Shown in pieces: positions 1 through 8,995 of a stretch of 64,000 bases of DNA (position 1 is the first letter of the stretch; each line of letters begins with the position of its first letter). Source of the DNA: Williamsia serinedens (GTDB lineage Bacteria > Actinomycetota > Actinomycetes > Mycobacteriales > Mycobacteriaceae); the NCBI RefSeq assembly GCF_024171725.1, contig NZ_JAMTCG010000002.1:620001-684000 (forward strand), written 5' to 3'. Under the pieces are notes generated by a model. The model saw only the letters and a program-made list of their open reading frames with translations, did not search any database and had not been told where the DNA came from. The position numbers were made by a program, and so were the translations under genes.

Positions 1-499
1 GCGTCCATGAGTCACCGACGCGCACGTAGTACGGCTCGAAGTCGCGGTGCATCAGGGAGTGGTCGTAGGTGATGCCGCGCTCGACGAGCAACTCGTTCGT
101 CACGGTGCTGAACTCCCACCACGGTGCGACGTACCCGGTGGGGCGGTTGCCGGTGCGCGAGCCGATGAGATCGATGCAGTGGTCGAGGATCTCGGACTCC
201 TGCTCGCGGGTCATCGCGATCGGGTTCTCGTGGCTGTAGCCGTGGAGGCCGATCTCGTGACCGGCGGCGACCACCTCGTCGAACTGCTGAGGGAAGGTCT
301 CGATCGAGTGTCCGGGCCAGAACCATGTCGCCGGCAGGTCGTACCGCGCGAGCAGCTGGTTCAGGCGCGGGACACCGACCTCACCGGCGAACACGCCGCG
401 CGAGATGTCGCCGGGCGAGTTCTCGCCCCCATAGGAACCGAGCCATCCGCCGACGGCGTCGACGTCGATCCCGAACGCCACGAAGATCTCTTTCGCCAT
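1..499 (-). CDS. PgdA-like polysaccharide deacetylase / cyclic imidase-type protein (3' end cut off)
   Basis: The 166 visible residues start [18 protein letters not shown] and keep the N-terminal signature of the Helicobacter PgdA-like branch of the NodB/polysaccharide deacetylase superfamily: an early metal-site Asp (GIDVD), the [10 protein letters not shown] and [11 protein letters not shown] stretches, [10 protein letters not shown], and the HGYSHE metal motif around residue 90. Known members remove acetyl groups from peptidoglycan or hydrolyse cyclic imides and ureides. There is no signal peptide, which favours a cytoplasmic small-molecule substrate. The start lies 4 nt after the asparaginase stop, so the two are co-transcribed, and an imide-ring opener followed by an amidase would make sense. 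The reading frame runs off the window edge, so the C-terminus is unseen. Confidence 0.85.
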   Translation of the reverse strand, partial: MAKEIFVAFGIDVDAVGGWLGSYGGENSPGDISRGVFAGEVGVPRLNQLLARYDLPATWFWPGHSIETFPQQFDEVVAAGHEIGLHGYSHENPIAMTREQESEILDHCIDLIGSRTGNRPTGYVAPWWEFSTVTNELLVERGITYDHSLMHRDFEPYYVRVGDSWT

Positions 500-503
500 T
501 GTC

Positions 504-1502
504 CTAGTCCTCCTTGATGTCTGCGTAGATGTCGATCAGTGATCGGATGGGGTGCACGGTCGTGAGATCGTGGGACAGCCAGAGCGCCAGCAGTATCCGG
601 AGCTGGGTGGCAGGGAGCCCGGAGGCGGTCGGCACGCCCGCCGCGACGAGGTCGGCACCACCGCCCTGGCCGTAGACCCCGACGACGGGCCCCTCCGGCA
701 CCCGGGTGGAGAGCACCACGGTCATGCCGCGTCCGAGCAGCGCGACGACCGCGTCGACGACGACCGGGTTCGCGTTGCCGATCCCGGTGCCGGCGAGGAC
801 GACACCCCGGGCACCGGCGGCGGCGGAGGCGTGGACCAGCGCGTCGTCCGCGCCGGGATACATGGTGATGAGGTCGACGCGCGTCTCGTCGAACGAGGTG
901 CCGGGGCGCGGCAGGGGCTTGGGTCTCCGCGGTGCGGCGGTGAGGGAGACCCCGGACCGGTCCACCGTCCCGAGTTGTCCGCCGACCACGGTGTCGAACG
1001 CGTCGAGCGCGGTGGTGTGGACCTTGCGTGTGCCCCGGGCGGGCAGGACGCGGCCTGCGAAGACGATGAGCGCGCCGAGGTGTCGCGCGGCGGGGGCCGC
1101 GGCGACGAGCACCGCGTCGGTCAGGTTGCGAGGTCCGTCCCCGTCGGCCGCGTCCCCCGGTCGTTGTGCGCCGGTCAGGACCACGGGCCGCGGGTCGTCG
1201 TGGACGAGGTCGAGGAGGATCGCCGTCTCCTCCATCGTGTCGGTGCCGTGTGTGATGACGACGCCGTCGACACGGTCGTCCTCCCGTCCCAGCACGTCCC
1301 TGACGGCGTCGCAGATCCGACGGAGGTGGCCGAGGGTGAGCCGGTAGGAGCCGACGGTCATGAGGTCGACGTACTCGATCTCCACCCCTGGGACCTCGGA
1401 CCCGCCCAGGAGGCTCGCCCCGCCGCGTCGGGCGACGACACCCCCGTCGGTCGACTCGGACGCGATCGTCCCGCCGGTCGCGATGACGGCTACGCGTCGC
1501 AT
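504..1502 (-). CDS. L-asparaginase family amidohydrolase
   Basis: This 332-residue protein has both asparaginase signatures: ATGGTIAS at residues 6-13, with the nucleophilic Thr, and [11 protein letters not shown] near residue 85, with the second catalytic Thr-Asp pair. TGAQRPGDA follows. The family hydrolyses asparagine, or related half-amides, to the acid plus ammonia. No signal peptide is seen with this start, so it should be cytoplasmic. I chose the ATG directly before [10 protein letters not shown]; an upstream in-frame start would add 32 non-family residues running through the operator region. It is divergent from the LacI gene and 4 nt upstream of the PgdA-like gene, so that regulator probably controls both. 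Asparagine itself may not be the physiological substrate. Confidence 0.92.
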   Translation of the reverse strand: MRRVAVIATGGTIASESTDGGVVARRGGASLLGGSEVPGVEIEYVDLMTVGSYRLTLGHLRRICDAVRDVLGREDDRVDGVVITHGTDTMEETAILLDLVHDDPRPVVLTGAQRPGDAADGDGPRNLTDAVLVAAAPAARHLGALIVFAGRVLPARGTRKVHTTALDAFDTVVGGQLGTVDRSGVSLTAAPRRPKPLPRPGTSFDETRVDLITMYPGADDALVHASAAAGARGVVLAGTGIGNANPVVVDAVVALLGRGMTVVLSTRVPEGPVVGVYGQGGGADLVAAGVPTASGLPATQLRILLALWLSHDLTTVHPIRSLIDIYADIKED

Positions 1503-1567
1503 CGTGGCCGGTCCATGCGCCGGACGGCGCGTGTGTTCGGTTGCATGCGAGACAGTGAAGCAGCACA

Positions 1568-1612
1568 CAAACGTTTGGCGCAATCGTTTGCGTAACATCC
1601 GTCAAACGTTTG
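1568..1612. promoter_or_regulatory. Three LacI-type operator palindromes
   Basis: CAAACGTTTG occurs twice as a perfect 10-bp palindrome at 1568-1577 and 1603-1612. A close relative, CGCAATCGTTTGCG, lies between them at 1579-1592. All three have the central CG step typical of LacI-family operators. They sit in the 174-bp gap between the divergent asparaginase and LacI starts, with centres 13 and 22 bp apart, which suits autoregulation and control of both promoters. Binding by the adjacent LacI protein is inferred. Confidence 0.7.
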
Positions 1613-1676
1613 TGTAAATCGCCTCGTAACGCGTCCGGTTCGGTACGCTGTCGGCGATGAGAGGGAGGCGAGAGCG

Positions 1677-2699
1677 GTGACCGTGTCACGCCAGGGGCCT
1701 CTGACCCTCCGGATGATCGCGTCGGAACTGGGCGTCAGCGCGTCCACGGTCTCCCGTGTCCTGAACACCCCGGGCGACGCGGCGCTGCGCTGGGGCGCTC
1801 CCGAGACCGTCGCGCGGATCCGCGCATTCGCCGAGGAGCACGGCTACTCGCCGAATCCCCAGGCGTCGAGCCTGCGCACGCGGCGCTCCGGTCTGATCGG
1901 GGTCCTCGTCCCGCGCCTGCAGGACTACGTCCTCGCGACGATCTACGAGGGGATCGAGGAGGCTGCCACCGAGTCGGGGTTGTCGACGTTCGTCACCAAC
2001 TCCCTCGACGTGCCGGCGAACCAACGAACGCGGACTCAGATGATGATCGACCGTCGCGTGGACGGGATGATCTTCGGCGACGCACATCTCGACCATCGGT
2101 TCCTCGACGAGATGCGTGACCGCGGAGTGAAGTTCACCCTCGCGTCCCGCCGAGCAGGGGACCACCCCTCCGCGACCACCGACGACGTCCGTGGCGGCGC
2201 GTTGGTCGGCGACCACCTCGCCGATCTCGGGCGGACGGATGTCGCCGTGCTGGCCGGCCTCGACTTCGCGTCGACGGCGCGGGACCGCACGGCCGGACTG
2301 GTGGGCGCACTCGCCGCCCGCGGGGTCGACGTCCACCCTGATCGCATCGTGCACTCCGGGTTCGACCCGGCGGGCGGCCGCATCGCGGCCGAGCGCATCC
2401 TCGATGCGGGCCGGGTTCCGGATGCTCTCTTCGCCACCAACGATTTCGCCGCCCTCGGGGCGTTCGGAGTCCTGCGCGAGCGCGGCATCCGCGTCCCGGA
2501 CGACGTGGCACTCGTCGGCTACAACGACACGCCTCTCGCGGCGGGGGGCGCGGTGGCGCTGACGACCGTCAGGTCACCGATGCACGAGATGGGACGCCGA
2601 GCCGTCTCGATGCTTCTCGAGGTCCTCGCGGGCGGACACCCGGAATCGGTTCTGCTCGAGCCGGAGCTGATCGTGCGGCAGAGCACGACCGGCAACTGA
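1677..2699 (+). CDS. LacI-family transcriptional regulator
   Basis: This 340-residue protein has an N-terminal LacI helix-turn-helix (MIASELGVSASTVSRVLN, about residues 12-29) followed by a periplasmic-binding-protein-like sensor domain. Family landmarks include IGVLVPRLQDYVLATIYEGIEE, the ATNDFAALGAFGVLRERGIRVPDDVALVGYND region and the closing TTVRSPMHEMGRRA. The GTG start follows GGGAGGCGAGAGCG, a good ribosome binding site. The gene is divergent from asparaginase across three operator-like palindromes, so it probably represses the asparaginase/deacetylase operon and itself. The ligand cannot be read from the sequence. Confidence 0.93.
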   Translation: MTVSRQGPLTLRMIASELGVSASTVSRVLNTPGDAALRWGAPETVARIRAFAEEHGYSPNPQASSLRTRRSGLIGVLVPRLQDYVLATIYEGIEEAATESGLSTFVTNSLDVPANQRTRTQMMIDRRVDGMIFGDAHLDHRFLDEMRDRGVKFTLASRRAGDHPSATTDDVRGGALVGDHLADLGRTDVAVLAGLDFASTARDRTAGLVGALAARGVDVHPDRIVHSGFDPAGGRIAAERILDAGRVPDALFATNDFAALGAFGVLRERGIRVPDDVALVGYNDTPLAAGGAVALTTVRSPMHEMGRRAVSMLLEVLAGGHPESVLLEPELIVRQSTTGN

Positions 2700-2796
2700 A
2701 CGGCCCCACCCCCCGTGGGCGCCGGGGCGGCGTCAACTCCTTCCGAGATGACGGAGGATGCGGACACGATCATGTGTGTCGACCGATCCTCGACCG

Positions 2797-4221
2797 ATGT
2801 CCCACACGAACAGACTCACCGTCCGCGAGATCGTCGACGAGCTGACTGCCGTCCTCGGCACCGACCAGCACGACGTCCACACGACCGTCGTCGTCGACGG
2901 TGGTGACCCGGTCACACCGTCCCCGCACCGTCTCGCCGACGCGATGTCGGCCGCCATCGCGACATTCGGTCTGCAGATGGCATCTCTCGCCGAGGCCGTC
3001 GGCGCCCCGCCGCAAACGGTGTCCGTACACGCGGCCGAGGCCATCGACCAGCTGCGTGCCGCTTGCCTGACGTCCGTCTCGGGGGTGCCGATCGGCGTGC
3101 TGGTGGAGGACCCCCGAGCACTGGGCAACAACGACTTCTACCGGTGCGCCGACGACCGGTGGATCTTCCTCATCACCACCTTCGCGGGTCTCCGGGATGC
3201 GGTGTGCGGGGTCCTGGATGTCCCGCCGCTGCCGGAGCGGATCGCCGCGGCGGCGCGGTCGTGGGACGCGTTCGCGCTCGAGGACGCGATCTGCTCGGCC
3301 GGGGGCGTCTGCGCCGTTGTCCGCAGTGCGGAGGAGTGGGCGGCCCACCCCGCCGGCCGCCATCTGATCGGCCGCCCGGTCGTCGAGATCGAACGGATCG
3401 GCGACGGACCCCCGGCTCCGCTGCCGCGCGGCGCAGGTGAGTCGTTGCTGGAGGGCATCCGGATCGTGGACCTCACACACGTCATCGCGGGCCCTGTCTC
3501 GACGAAGCTGCTCGCCGAGCACGGTGCCGACGTACTGCACGTGACGCGACCCGACCTGCCCGACCCTGTCGGCATGGTCGCGTCCACCGGCGGGGGCAAA
3601 CGCAACGCCTTCGCCGACCTCCGTCGTCCCGAGCACCGCGCGGCGGTCGAGGAACTGCTGGGCACCGCGGACGTCCTGGTGACCGGATATCGCGACATGG
3701 CCCGGTTCGGGCTGTCGGCCGCGGCCGTCGCGGGATCCCGTCCGGGGACGGTCGTCGTCGACTACCACTGTTGGGGGGCCGACGGTCCGTGGGCGGACCG
3801 CGGTGGATTCGATCAACTCGCCTGCAGCGCCACCGGGTTTGCCGCAGAGGAGGGATCGGAGGGCGTGCCGAGCCTGCCACCCACCCATCTGCTCAACGAC
3901 TACCTCGCGGCGTACCTGGGGGCGGCGGGAACCGTCGCAGCGCTCCGCCGACGATCGATGGAGGGAGGCTCGTGGCGTGTCCGGATCACCCTGGCGTCGG
4001 TGTGCTCGTGGGTGCGAGAGCTGGGCGCGGTGACCGGGTGGACCGACCTGGACATGCCCGGCGACCCGGTCATCGAGCTCACGACGCAACCCACCGTCTT
4101 CGGCACCGTGACCGAGCCGGCGGTGCCGTTCCGCATGTCACCGGCGGGTACGCCGGGGCATCGACCGCCGACGCCGCTGGGGAGCGACACCCTGCGCTGG
4201 ATGTCGTCAGGGTCGGTGTGA
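2797..4221 (+). CDS. CaiB/BaiF-type (class III) CoA-transferase with long N-terminal region
   Basis: The C-terminal half matches class III CoA-transferases: LEGIRIVDLTHVIAGPVSTKLLAEHGADV opens the domain, and GGFDQLACSATG and the LLNDYLAAYLGAAGTVAAL segment carry the region of the catalytic Asp. The roughly 210 preceding residues look like a degenerate second CaiB copy, as in split or duplicated family members. Such enzymes move CoA between an acyl-CoA and a free acid. The start is uncertain: the ATG at 2797 is used, and an in-frame ATG at 2758 would add 13 residues. The 3' end overlaps the convergent IclR gene by 15 bp. The substrate is unknown; the LacI and amidase neighbours may or may not be linked. 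Confidence 0.8.
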   Translation: MSHTNRLTVREIVDELTAVLGTDQHDVHTTVVVDGGDPVTPSPHRLADAMSAAIATFGLQMASLAEAVGAPPQTVSVHAAEAIDQLRAACLTSVSGVPIGVLVEDPRALGNNDFYRCADDRWIFLITTFAGLRDAVCGVLDVPPLPERIAAAARSWDAFALEDAICSAGGVCAVVRSAEEWAAHPAGRHLIGRPVVEIERIGDGPPAPLPRGAGESLLEGIRIVDLTHVIAGPVSTKLLAEHGADVLHVTRPDLPDPVGMVASTGGGKRNAFADLRRPEHRAAVEELLGTADVLVTGYRDMARFGLSAAAVAGSRPGTVVVDYHCWGADGPWADRGGFDQLACSATGFAAEEGSEGVPSLPPTHLLNDYLAAYLGAAGTVAALRRRSMEGGSWRVRITLASVCSWVRELGAVTGWTDLDMPGDPVIELTTQPTVFGTVTEPAVPFRMSPAGTPGHRPPTPLGSDTLRWMSSGSV

Positions 4222-4917
4222 GAGCTGTGTGAGCAGACTCCGCGCGGCGGCCTCGAGGTGCGGGACCCGACCGCCGCGCGGACCACGCCGGGCGGTGAGC
4301 AGCAACGCCACGCTCGGGTCGCTCGTTCCGACGGCGATCGCAGCGATGTCCGGATCGGCGAGGCCGTCACTGCGCGCGATGCCCTCCCGGCGAATGGTCG
4401 CGATCTCGGCGTCGAATGCCGCCACCGCCGTCGGGTCCTCGGCGCGCAGGGCATCGAGCACACGATCGCGCGGGGCGTTCTCCGCCCGGGCGAGCATCAA
4501 CCGGCCCGCCGCCGTCCGGAGCGCCGGACGCGGGCGATGATCGTCGGCGACCGCCTGGATGCGGCCGGGGGCGCGTGGACCCGCGTGGTCGAGATAGTGC
4601 ACCGCGTCGCCGACGAGGACTGCCAGTGTCAGCGGCGCGCCGCACTGCCGGCTCAGTCGACCCAGCCGGGCGTGGTCCACACCTGCCGGACGCGTCGTCC
4701 CGCCGATCACCGTGAGCGTGTGTGCGCGCCATCCGAGAACGTAGCGACGGTCGACCAGACGCAGGTGGCCCAGTGCCGTGAGCTCATCCAGCAGATCGTG
4801 CGCGGAGCTGACGGGCGCTCCGGCCGCATCGGCGATCTCGGTGAGTGACAACGGCCGCGGGGCGCGGGCGACGGCGTCGAGCATGGCGTCGGCTCGCCGG
4901 AGCGACCGGTTGCTCAC
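4207..4917 (-). CDS. IclR-type transcriptional regulator
   Basis: This 236-residue protein has an N-terminal winged helix (SLRRADAMLDAVARAPRPLSLTEIADAAG, then SSAHDLLDELTALGHLRLVDRRYVLG) followed by an IclR-like effector domain with the LRTAAGRLMLA and AIAVGTSDPSVALLLT segments. The GTG start is embedded in a GTGA overlap with the stop of the ClC channel gene, showing translational coupling. The effector domain is rather divergent, so ligand and targets are unknown. The coupling suggests it is produced along with the channel and the VOC protein. Confidence 0.82.
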   Translation of the reverse strand: MSNRSLRRADAMLDAVARAPRPLSLTEIADAAGAPVSSAHDLLDELTALGHLRLVDRRYVLGWRAHTLTVIGGTTRPAGVDHARLGRLSRQCGAPLTLAVLVGDAVHYLDHAGPRAPGRIQAVADDHRPRPALRTAAGRLMLARAENAPRDRVLDALRAEDPTAVAAFDAEIATIRREGIARSDGLADPDIAAIAVGTSDPSVALLLTARRGPRGGRVPHLEAAARSLLTQLSHRP

Positions 4918-6635
4918 CGACGGAGGGCACCCAACACGTCGGCGTGGGTGATCCAGCCGACGACGCGGGCGTGATCGTCGTCGAGTACGGGCAGCCCGGT
5001 GGTGCCGTGGGCGGCGAGTGCATCGAGCACGGCGTCGACGTCGTCGGTTGCGGTGATCGGGTCGGGGAGTGAGGTGATCTGCTCCACGGTGACCGCGCGG
5101 GCGTGGGGGATGCGTATCGCCTCGGTGACCGCCCGGGACGTCACACATCCGATGTAGCGGCCGTAACCGTCGAGGACCGGGAGCATCGCGTGGTCGGCGG
5201 CGGCGAGCGCGTCGGCGGCGTCGTCGAGGGCGAGGTCCGCGCGGAGCGTGGGGGGTGAGGCCGAGACCACCTGCGCCACGGACAATTCGGTGAACGGGTC
5301 GCGGTCCGGTGCGCGGTCGATGTCGATGCCGCGGCGCAGCAGCTTGCGCGTGTAGATGGTGTCCTCGGAGATGAGTCGCGACACCCCGGCCGCCATGGCG
5401 ACCGCGAGCATCAGCGGCAGGATGATGCCGTACTCGCCGGTCAGCTCGAAGATGATGACCACCGACGTGACAGGAGCGCGGGTGGCCCCGGCCAGTGCTG
5501 CTGCCATCGCCACGAGGCCGTAGGCGCCGGCGTTGCCGACGATGCCGGGTGCGACGTCGTGTCCGACGAGACCGAACGCGCTGCCGGCCATCGCCCCGAC
5601 GAACAGCGTGGGCGCGAACACTCCCCCCGAACCGCCGATGCCGATGGTGAGGCTGGTGGCGAGCATCTTCGCGAACAACAGGCCGATGAGAACGGCGACG
5701 ATGTAGTGGCCCTCGACGGCCTTCTCGAGGATCGGGTAGCCGACGCCGTACATCTGCGGGACGCCCAGGAGAAGACCGCCGAGGAGCAGTCCGCCGACGA
5801 TCGGTCGAGCCCACTCGGGCCAACGCCACGCCCAGTCGCACAGGTCCTCGATGAGGTAGAGGACGCGCGAGAACGCCACACCGAGTACGCCGACGACGAG
5901 ACCCAGCGCGATGTACAGGAGGTATTCGACGGGGTGGTCGACGCTGAAATGCGGCAGCTGCAGGAAGGTCTCGTTGCCCAGGATCGCGCGCGCGACGATG
6001 CTCGCCGTGACGCTCGCGAGCACGACGGCCCCGAAGGACTCGGCCGCGAACGTCCGCAGGATGAGTTCCAACGCGAAGAACGGCCCGGCGAGCGGGGCGT
6101 TGAACGTGGCGGAGATGCCGGCGGCCGCGCCGCACGCGACCATCACCTTCAGTCGCTCGGCGTCGAGGCGGGTCCACTGACCGACGGTCGATCCGAGCGC
6201 CGACCCGATCTGCACGATCGGGCCCTCGCGCCCGACCGACCCGCCGCCACCGATGCACAGCGCGGAGGCGAGTGCCTTCACGATCGCGACCCGCGGGGCG
6301 ATCCGACCACCACGTTCGGCGACGGCGAACATGACCTCGGGGACGCCGTGGCCCTTGGCCTCGGGGGCGAACCGGTAGACCAGCGGGCCGTACAGTGCGC
6401 CGGCGATCACGGGTGCGAACAGCAGGAACCAGATCCCGAGCCCGGGGAAATGCGGGCTCCCGACGCGACCCGCGTCGGAGAAGTCGTCGGTCCCGGTGAA
6501 CGCCCAGGTGATCGCCTCGATCAGGTAGCGGAAGCCGACCGCGCCGAGACCGGTGCCGAGTCCGATGACGACGGCGAGGGGTACCAGCGCGGACCGTCCG
6601 GTCCGCAGCCAGTCCGCCACTCCGCCGGCGGTCAC
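4914..6635 (-). CDS. ClC-family chloride channel/transporter with C-terminal CBS pair
   Basis: This 573-residue membrane protein has the ClC selectivity-filter motifs GREGPIVQIG (with the gating or proton Glu) and GGSGGVFAPTLFVG, and about ten hydrophobic helices. A cytoplasmic tail of about 150 residues reads as two CBS domains, one around SVAQVVSASPPTL and one around VEQITSLPDPITA. Family members move chloride, fluoride or nitrate, as channels or proton antiporters. The GTG start lies in a GTGA overlap with the VOC gene, and the stop overlaps the IclR start in the same way, so the three genes form a tightly coupled operon. CBS domains often sense nucleotides. Channel versus antiporter cannot be settled from motifs alone. 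Confidence 0.93.
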   Translation of the reverse strand: MTAGGVADWLRTGRSALVPLAVVIGLGTGLGAVGFRYLIEAITWAFTGTDDFSDAGRVGSPHFPGLGIWFLLFAPVIAGALYGPLVYRFAPEAKGHGVPEVMFAVAERGGRIAPRVAIVKALASALCIGGGGSVGREGPIVQIGSALGSTVGQWTRLDAERLKVMVACGAAAGISATFNAPLAGPFFALELILRTFAAESFGAVVLASVTASIVARAILGNETFLQLPHFSVDHPVEYLLYIALGLVVGVLGVAFSRVLYLIEDLCDWAWRWPEWARPIVGGLLLGGLLLGVPQMYGVGYPILEKAVEGHYIVAVLIGLLFAKMLATSLTIGIGGSGGVFAPTLFVGAMAGSAFGLVGHDVAPGIVGNAGAYGLVAMAAALAGATRAPVTSVVIIFELTGEYGIILPLMLAVAMAAGVSRLISEDTIYTRKLLRRGIDIDRAPDRDPFTELSVAQVVSASPPTLRADLALDDAADALAAADHAMLPVLDGYGRYIGCVTSRAVTEAIRIPHARAVTVEQITSLPDPITATDDVDAVLDALAAHGTTGLPVLDDDHARVVGWITHADVLGALRR

Positions 6636-7006
6636 CCGACCTCCCCGCGGTTCACGCCGAGGACGCAGAACTCGTTGCCCTCCGGGTCGGCGAGGGTGAC
6701 CCACCGGGCGTCGTCGGGCTGGCCGACGTCGACGTGGCGGGCGCCGAGACCGATCAACCGCCGGACCTCGTCGGCGGGAGTGGTCGACGCGTCGGCGCGG
6801 AGATCGAGGTGCAGACGGTTCTTCACGGTCTTCGCGTCGGGCACGGTCAGCAGGTCGATCCCGGGTGCGTCGGGGTCGGTGGGGCCGATCCCGATGTCGG
6901 GGCCGTCGACGTCGCGGACCACCCAGTCGAGTGCGGCGCACCAGAAGTCGGACAGCAGGCGGGCGTCGTGACAGTCGACGGCCACGACTGCGATCCGGCT
7001 CGGCAT
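6632..7006 (-). CDS. Glyoxalase/bleomycin-resistance-type VOC protein
   Basis: This 124-residue single-module vicinal oxygen chelate protein reads SRIAVVAVDCHDARLLSDFWCAALD at the start and WVTLADPEGNEFCVLG at the end, the usual ends of a VOC fold. KNRLHLDLRADA provides the central His-containing strand. Substrates of such small VOC proteins range from methylglyoxal adducts to antibiotics, and no substrate can be assigned. The ATG before PSRIAVV is chosen because upstream in-frame residues are Arg/Gly-rich and not family-like. It is the first gene of the VOC-ClC-IclR operon, joined by a GTGA overlap, and is divergent from the DUF2252 gene. Confidence 0.85.
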   Translation of the reverse strand: MPSRIAVVAVDCHDARLLSDFWCAALDWVVRDVDGPDIGIGPTDPDAPGIDLLTVPDAKTVKNRLHLDLRADASTTPADEVRRLIGLGARHVDVGQPDDARWVTLADPEGNEFCVLGVNRGEVG

Positions 7007-7085
7007 GGGGTGACCGTAACCGAGTCCGATTCCCCGGGCGCGCGCACGCCAGGTCGTCGTCACCGGTCCCGTCTAGGATCGCCGC

Positions 7086-8471
7086 GTGCCGTTCCACCGG
7101 TTCCTCGAGCGCCATGTCCACGACGAGGCCGTCGCGATGGGCAAGGCCCGCCGCGACGACGTCCCCCGCTCGGCGCTCGCGGAACGCAGCACCGCGCAGC
7201 GTGACGTCGTCGACCTGGTGCGGCGCCAGCACGAGGGACGCATCCCCGAACTGATCCCTCTGCGGGTCGCGCGGATGAGCGAGTCGCCGTTCACCTTCTT
7301 CCGCGCCACCGCCGACATCATGGCCACCGACCTCGCCGGCACGCCGACGACCGGCGTCGACGTGGTGATCAGCGGTGACGCACATGTGGGGAATTTCGGG
7401 CTGTACGCGAGCCCGGAACGTCGGATCCTGTTCGACCTGAACGACTTCGACGAGTCCGGTGTCGGACCGTGGGAGTGGGACCTCAAGCGTCTGGTGACCA
7501 GCGCGGTGCTCTGCGCCCGCGCGGACGGTGCCGACCGCGACGACCAGCTCGACCTGGGGGCGCAGGTCGGTGAGGCCTACCGGCGTGCCATCCGCCGGGC
7601 GTCAGGGGAATCGGTCCTCGACCGGTATTACACGGCCGTCGACGCCGAGGAACTCGCCGACTCCGGCCCGGGCGCGGTGGCCGAGGTGATCGAGGAGGCG
7701 CTGGCGAAGGCGCGTCGGCGTACCGCCGCGAGCATCGTGGACAAGATGACCGAGGTCGGACTGGACGGTCGACGGCGGATCGTCCCCGACCCGCCCATCG
7801 TGGTGCCGCTGTCCGGGCAGGACCCGGCGACGGTGCAGCTCGCCGGTCAGCGCGTCGACGAGATCTTCGCGCACTACCTCGGGTCGCTGCGCACGGACGT
7901 GGCCCTCCTGCTGTCGCAGTTCGAGATCGTCGACGTCGCCCGCCGCGTGGTCGGTGTGGGGTCGGTCGGCAACATCGCCCTCGTCGTGCTGCTCGAGGGC
8001 CCGTCGCGGGAACCGATGGTGCTGCAGCTGAAGCAGGCGGCGAGATCCGTCCTGGAGACCAACGGCGGTCTCGTCGACGTCATCCCGGAGACCGAGGACA
8101 CCCCGGCTGTCGCCCGCGACGCCGTGCGGGTGGTCGCGGCCGCCCATGTGCTGCAGGCGAACTCCGACCCGTTCCTCGGGTGGACCGCGTCCCGGGAGGG
8201 CGCGTTCTACTGGCGTCAGTTCCGGGACATGAAGGGGTCGATCGACGCGAGCGACCTCGGTGCGAAGGAGCTACGGCGCTACGGCCAGCTGTGTGCTCGA
8301 TTGCTGGCCCGGGCGCACAGTCAGAGCCCGGCGTTCGGTCAGATCGCCGGGTACCTCGGAAAGAACGACTCCGCGCAGGTGGCGGTCGCACGGTGGTCCG
8401 TCGACTACGCCGATCAGGTCGACGTCGACTACCGCACCTTCCTCGACGCGGTCGCCGTCGGCGAGATCTGA
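7086..8471 (+). CDS. DUF2252 protein (kinase-fold-like)
   Basis: This 461-residue protein matches the DUF2252 family of Actinobacteria: RIPELIPLRVARMSESPFTFFRA near residue 60, then VVISGDAHVGNFGLYASPE and FDLNDFDESGVGPWEWDLKRL, which resemble the HxD/DFD catalytic surroundings of aminoglycoside-phosphotransferase-like kinases. VLQLKQAARSVLE follows mid-protein. The family has no firmly assigned reaction; a small-molecule phosphotransferase is a reasonable inference from the GDAHVGN and DFDE motifs. The start is a GTG. Its last 43 bp overlap the convergent HxlR gene. Confidence 0.85.
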   Translation: MPFHRFLERHVHDEAVAMGKARRDDVPRSALAERSTAQRDVVDLVRRQHEGRIPELIPLRVARMSESPFTFFRATADIMATDLAGTPTTGVDVVISGDAHVGNFGLYASPERRILFDLNDFDESGVGPWEWDLKRLVTSAVLCARADGADRDDQLDLGAQVGEAYRRAIRRASGESVLDRYYTAVDAEELADSGPGAVAEVIEEALAKARRRTAASIVDKMTEVGLDGRRRIVPDPPIVVPLSGQDPATVQLAGQRVDEIFAHYLGSLRTDVALLLSQFEIVDVARRVVGVGSVGNIALVVLLEGPSREPMVLQLKQAARSVLETNGGLVDVIPETEDTPAVARDAVRVVAAAHVLQANSDPFLGWTASREGAFYWRQFRDMKGSIDASDLGAKELRRYGQLCARLLARAHSQSPAFGQIAGYLGKNDSAQVAVARWSVDYADQVDVDYRTFLDAVAVGEI

Positions 8472-8980
8472 TCGGCCGCCCGCGACCCACGGTCCGGGCG
8501 CGTCACGTGCACCTCGTCGACCGGCACGCGATGTCCCTCGTCGCACACGATGTCCACGTGGACGGGTGCCTCGCACCCGACGTGCCGGAAGTCCAGCGGG
8601 GCGCCGTCGTCGAGGAGATGCTCGGCGCCCCAGTCGTAGAGGGCGAGGATCACCGGGGCGAAATCCGTGCCCGCGGGGGTCAGTCGGTACTCGTGACGGG
8701 TCCGGGTACCCGGCTCGCGGTACGGCACCTTGTGCAGCAGTCCCGCGGCGGTCAGTTCCTTGAGGCGCGCGGCCGCGACCGCCTCGGTGACGCCGACGCG
8801 GTCGACGAAGTCGTCGAAACGACGGGTGCCGTAGAGCGCCTCCCGCATGATCAGCAGCGCCGAGCGGGTGCCGACGACCGACAACGTCGCCGCCGCCGGG
8901 CACCCGTCGGCACGCCACGCGGACCGGCGGGCGAGCGGACCTGTCGGGGCGAGCACCGCCCCGTCCTCTGTCGAACTCAT
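8429..8980 (-). CDS. HxlR-family transcriptional regulator
   Basis: This 183-residue winged-helix regulator has the HxlR landmarks: CPAAATLSVVGTRSALLIMREALYGTRRFDDF, then GVTEAVAAARLKELTAAGLL and the wing YREPGTRTRHEYRLTPAG. HxlR proteins usually respond to reactive electrophiles or other small ligands through Cys residues or a dimer pocket, and often control the gene beside them. Its start is 50 bp from that of the divergent MFS exporter, with a TGACA/TGTCA inverted repeat in the gap. The C-terminal 60 residues contain a Cys/His-bearing segment (GCEAPVHVDIVCDEGH) that could be a small metal site. The 3' end is antisense to the end of the DUF2252 gene. Confidence 0.88.
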   Translation of the reverse strand: MSSTEDGAVLAPTGPLARRSAWRADGCPAAATLSVVGTRSALLIMREALYGTRRFDDFVDRVGVTEAVAAARLKELTAAGLLHKVPYREPGTRTRHEYRLTPAGTDFAPVILALYDWGAEHLLDDGAPLDFRHVGCEAPVHVDIVCDEGHRVPVDEVHVTRPDRGSRAADQISPTATASRKVR

Positions 8981-8995
8981 GTGCTCACTCTAGCT

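Noticed and set aside
361-1689. Long minus-strand frame over asparaginase and the deacetylase start
   Set aside because: It is Arg/Pro-rich in every segment, lies in an alternative frame of two clear enzyme genes and resembles no family.
2700-2757. GC-rich inverted stretch after the LacI gene as a terminator
   Set aside because: The arms are short and imperfect, and runs of C and G are expected by chance here.
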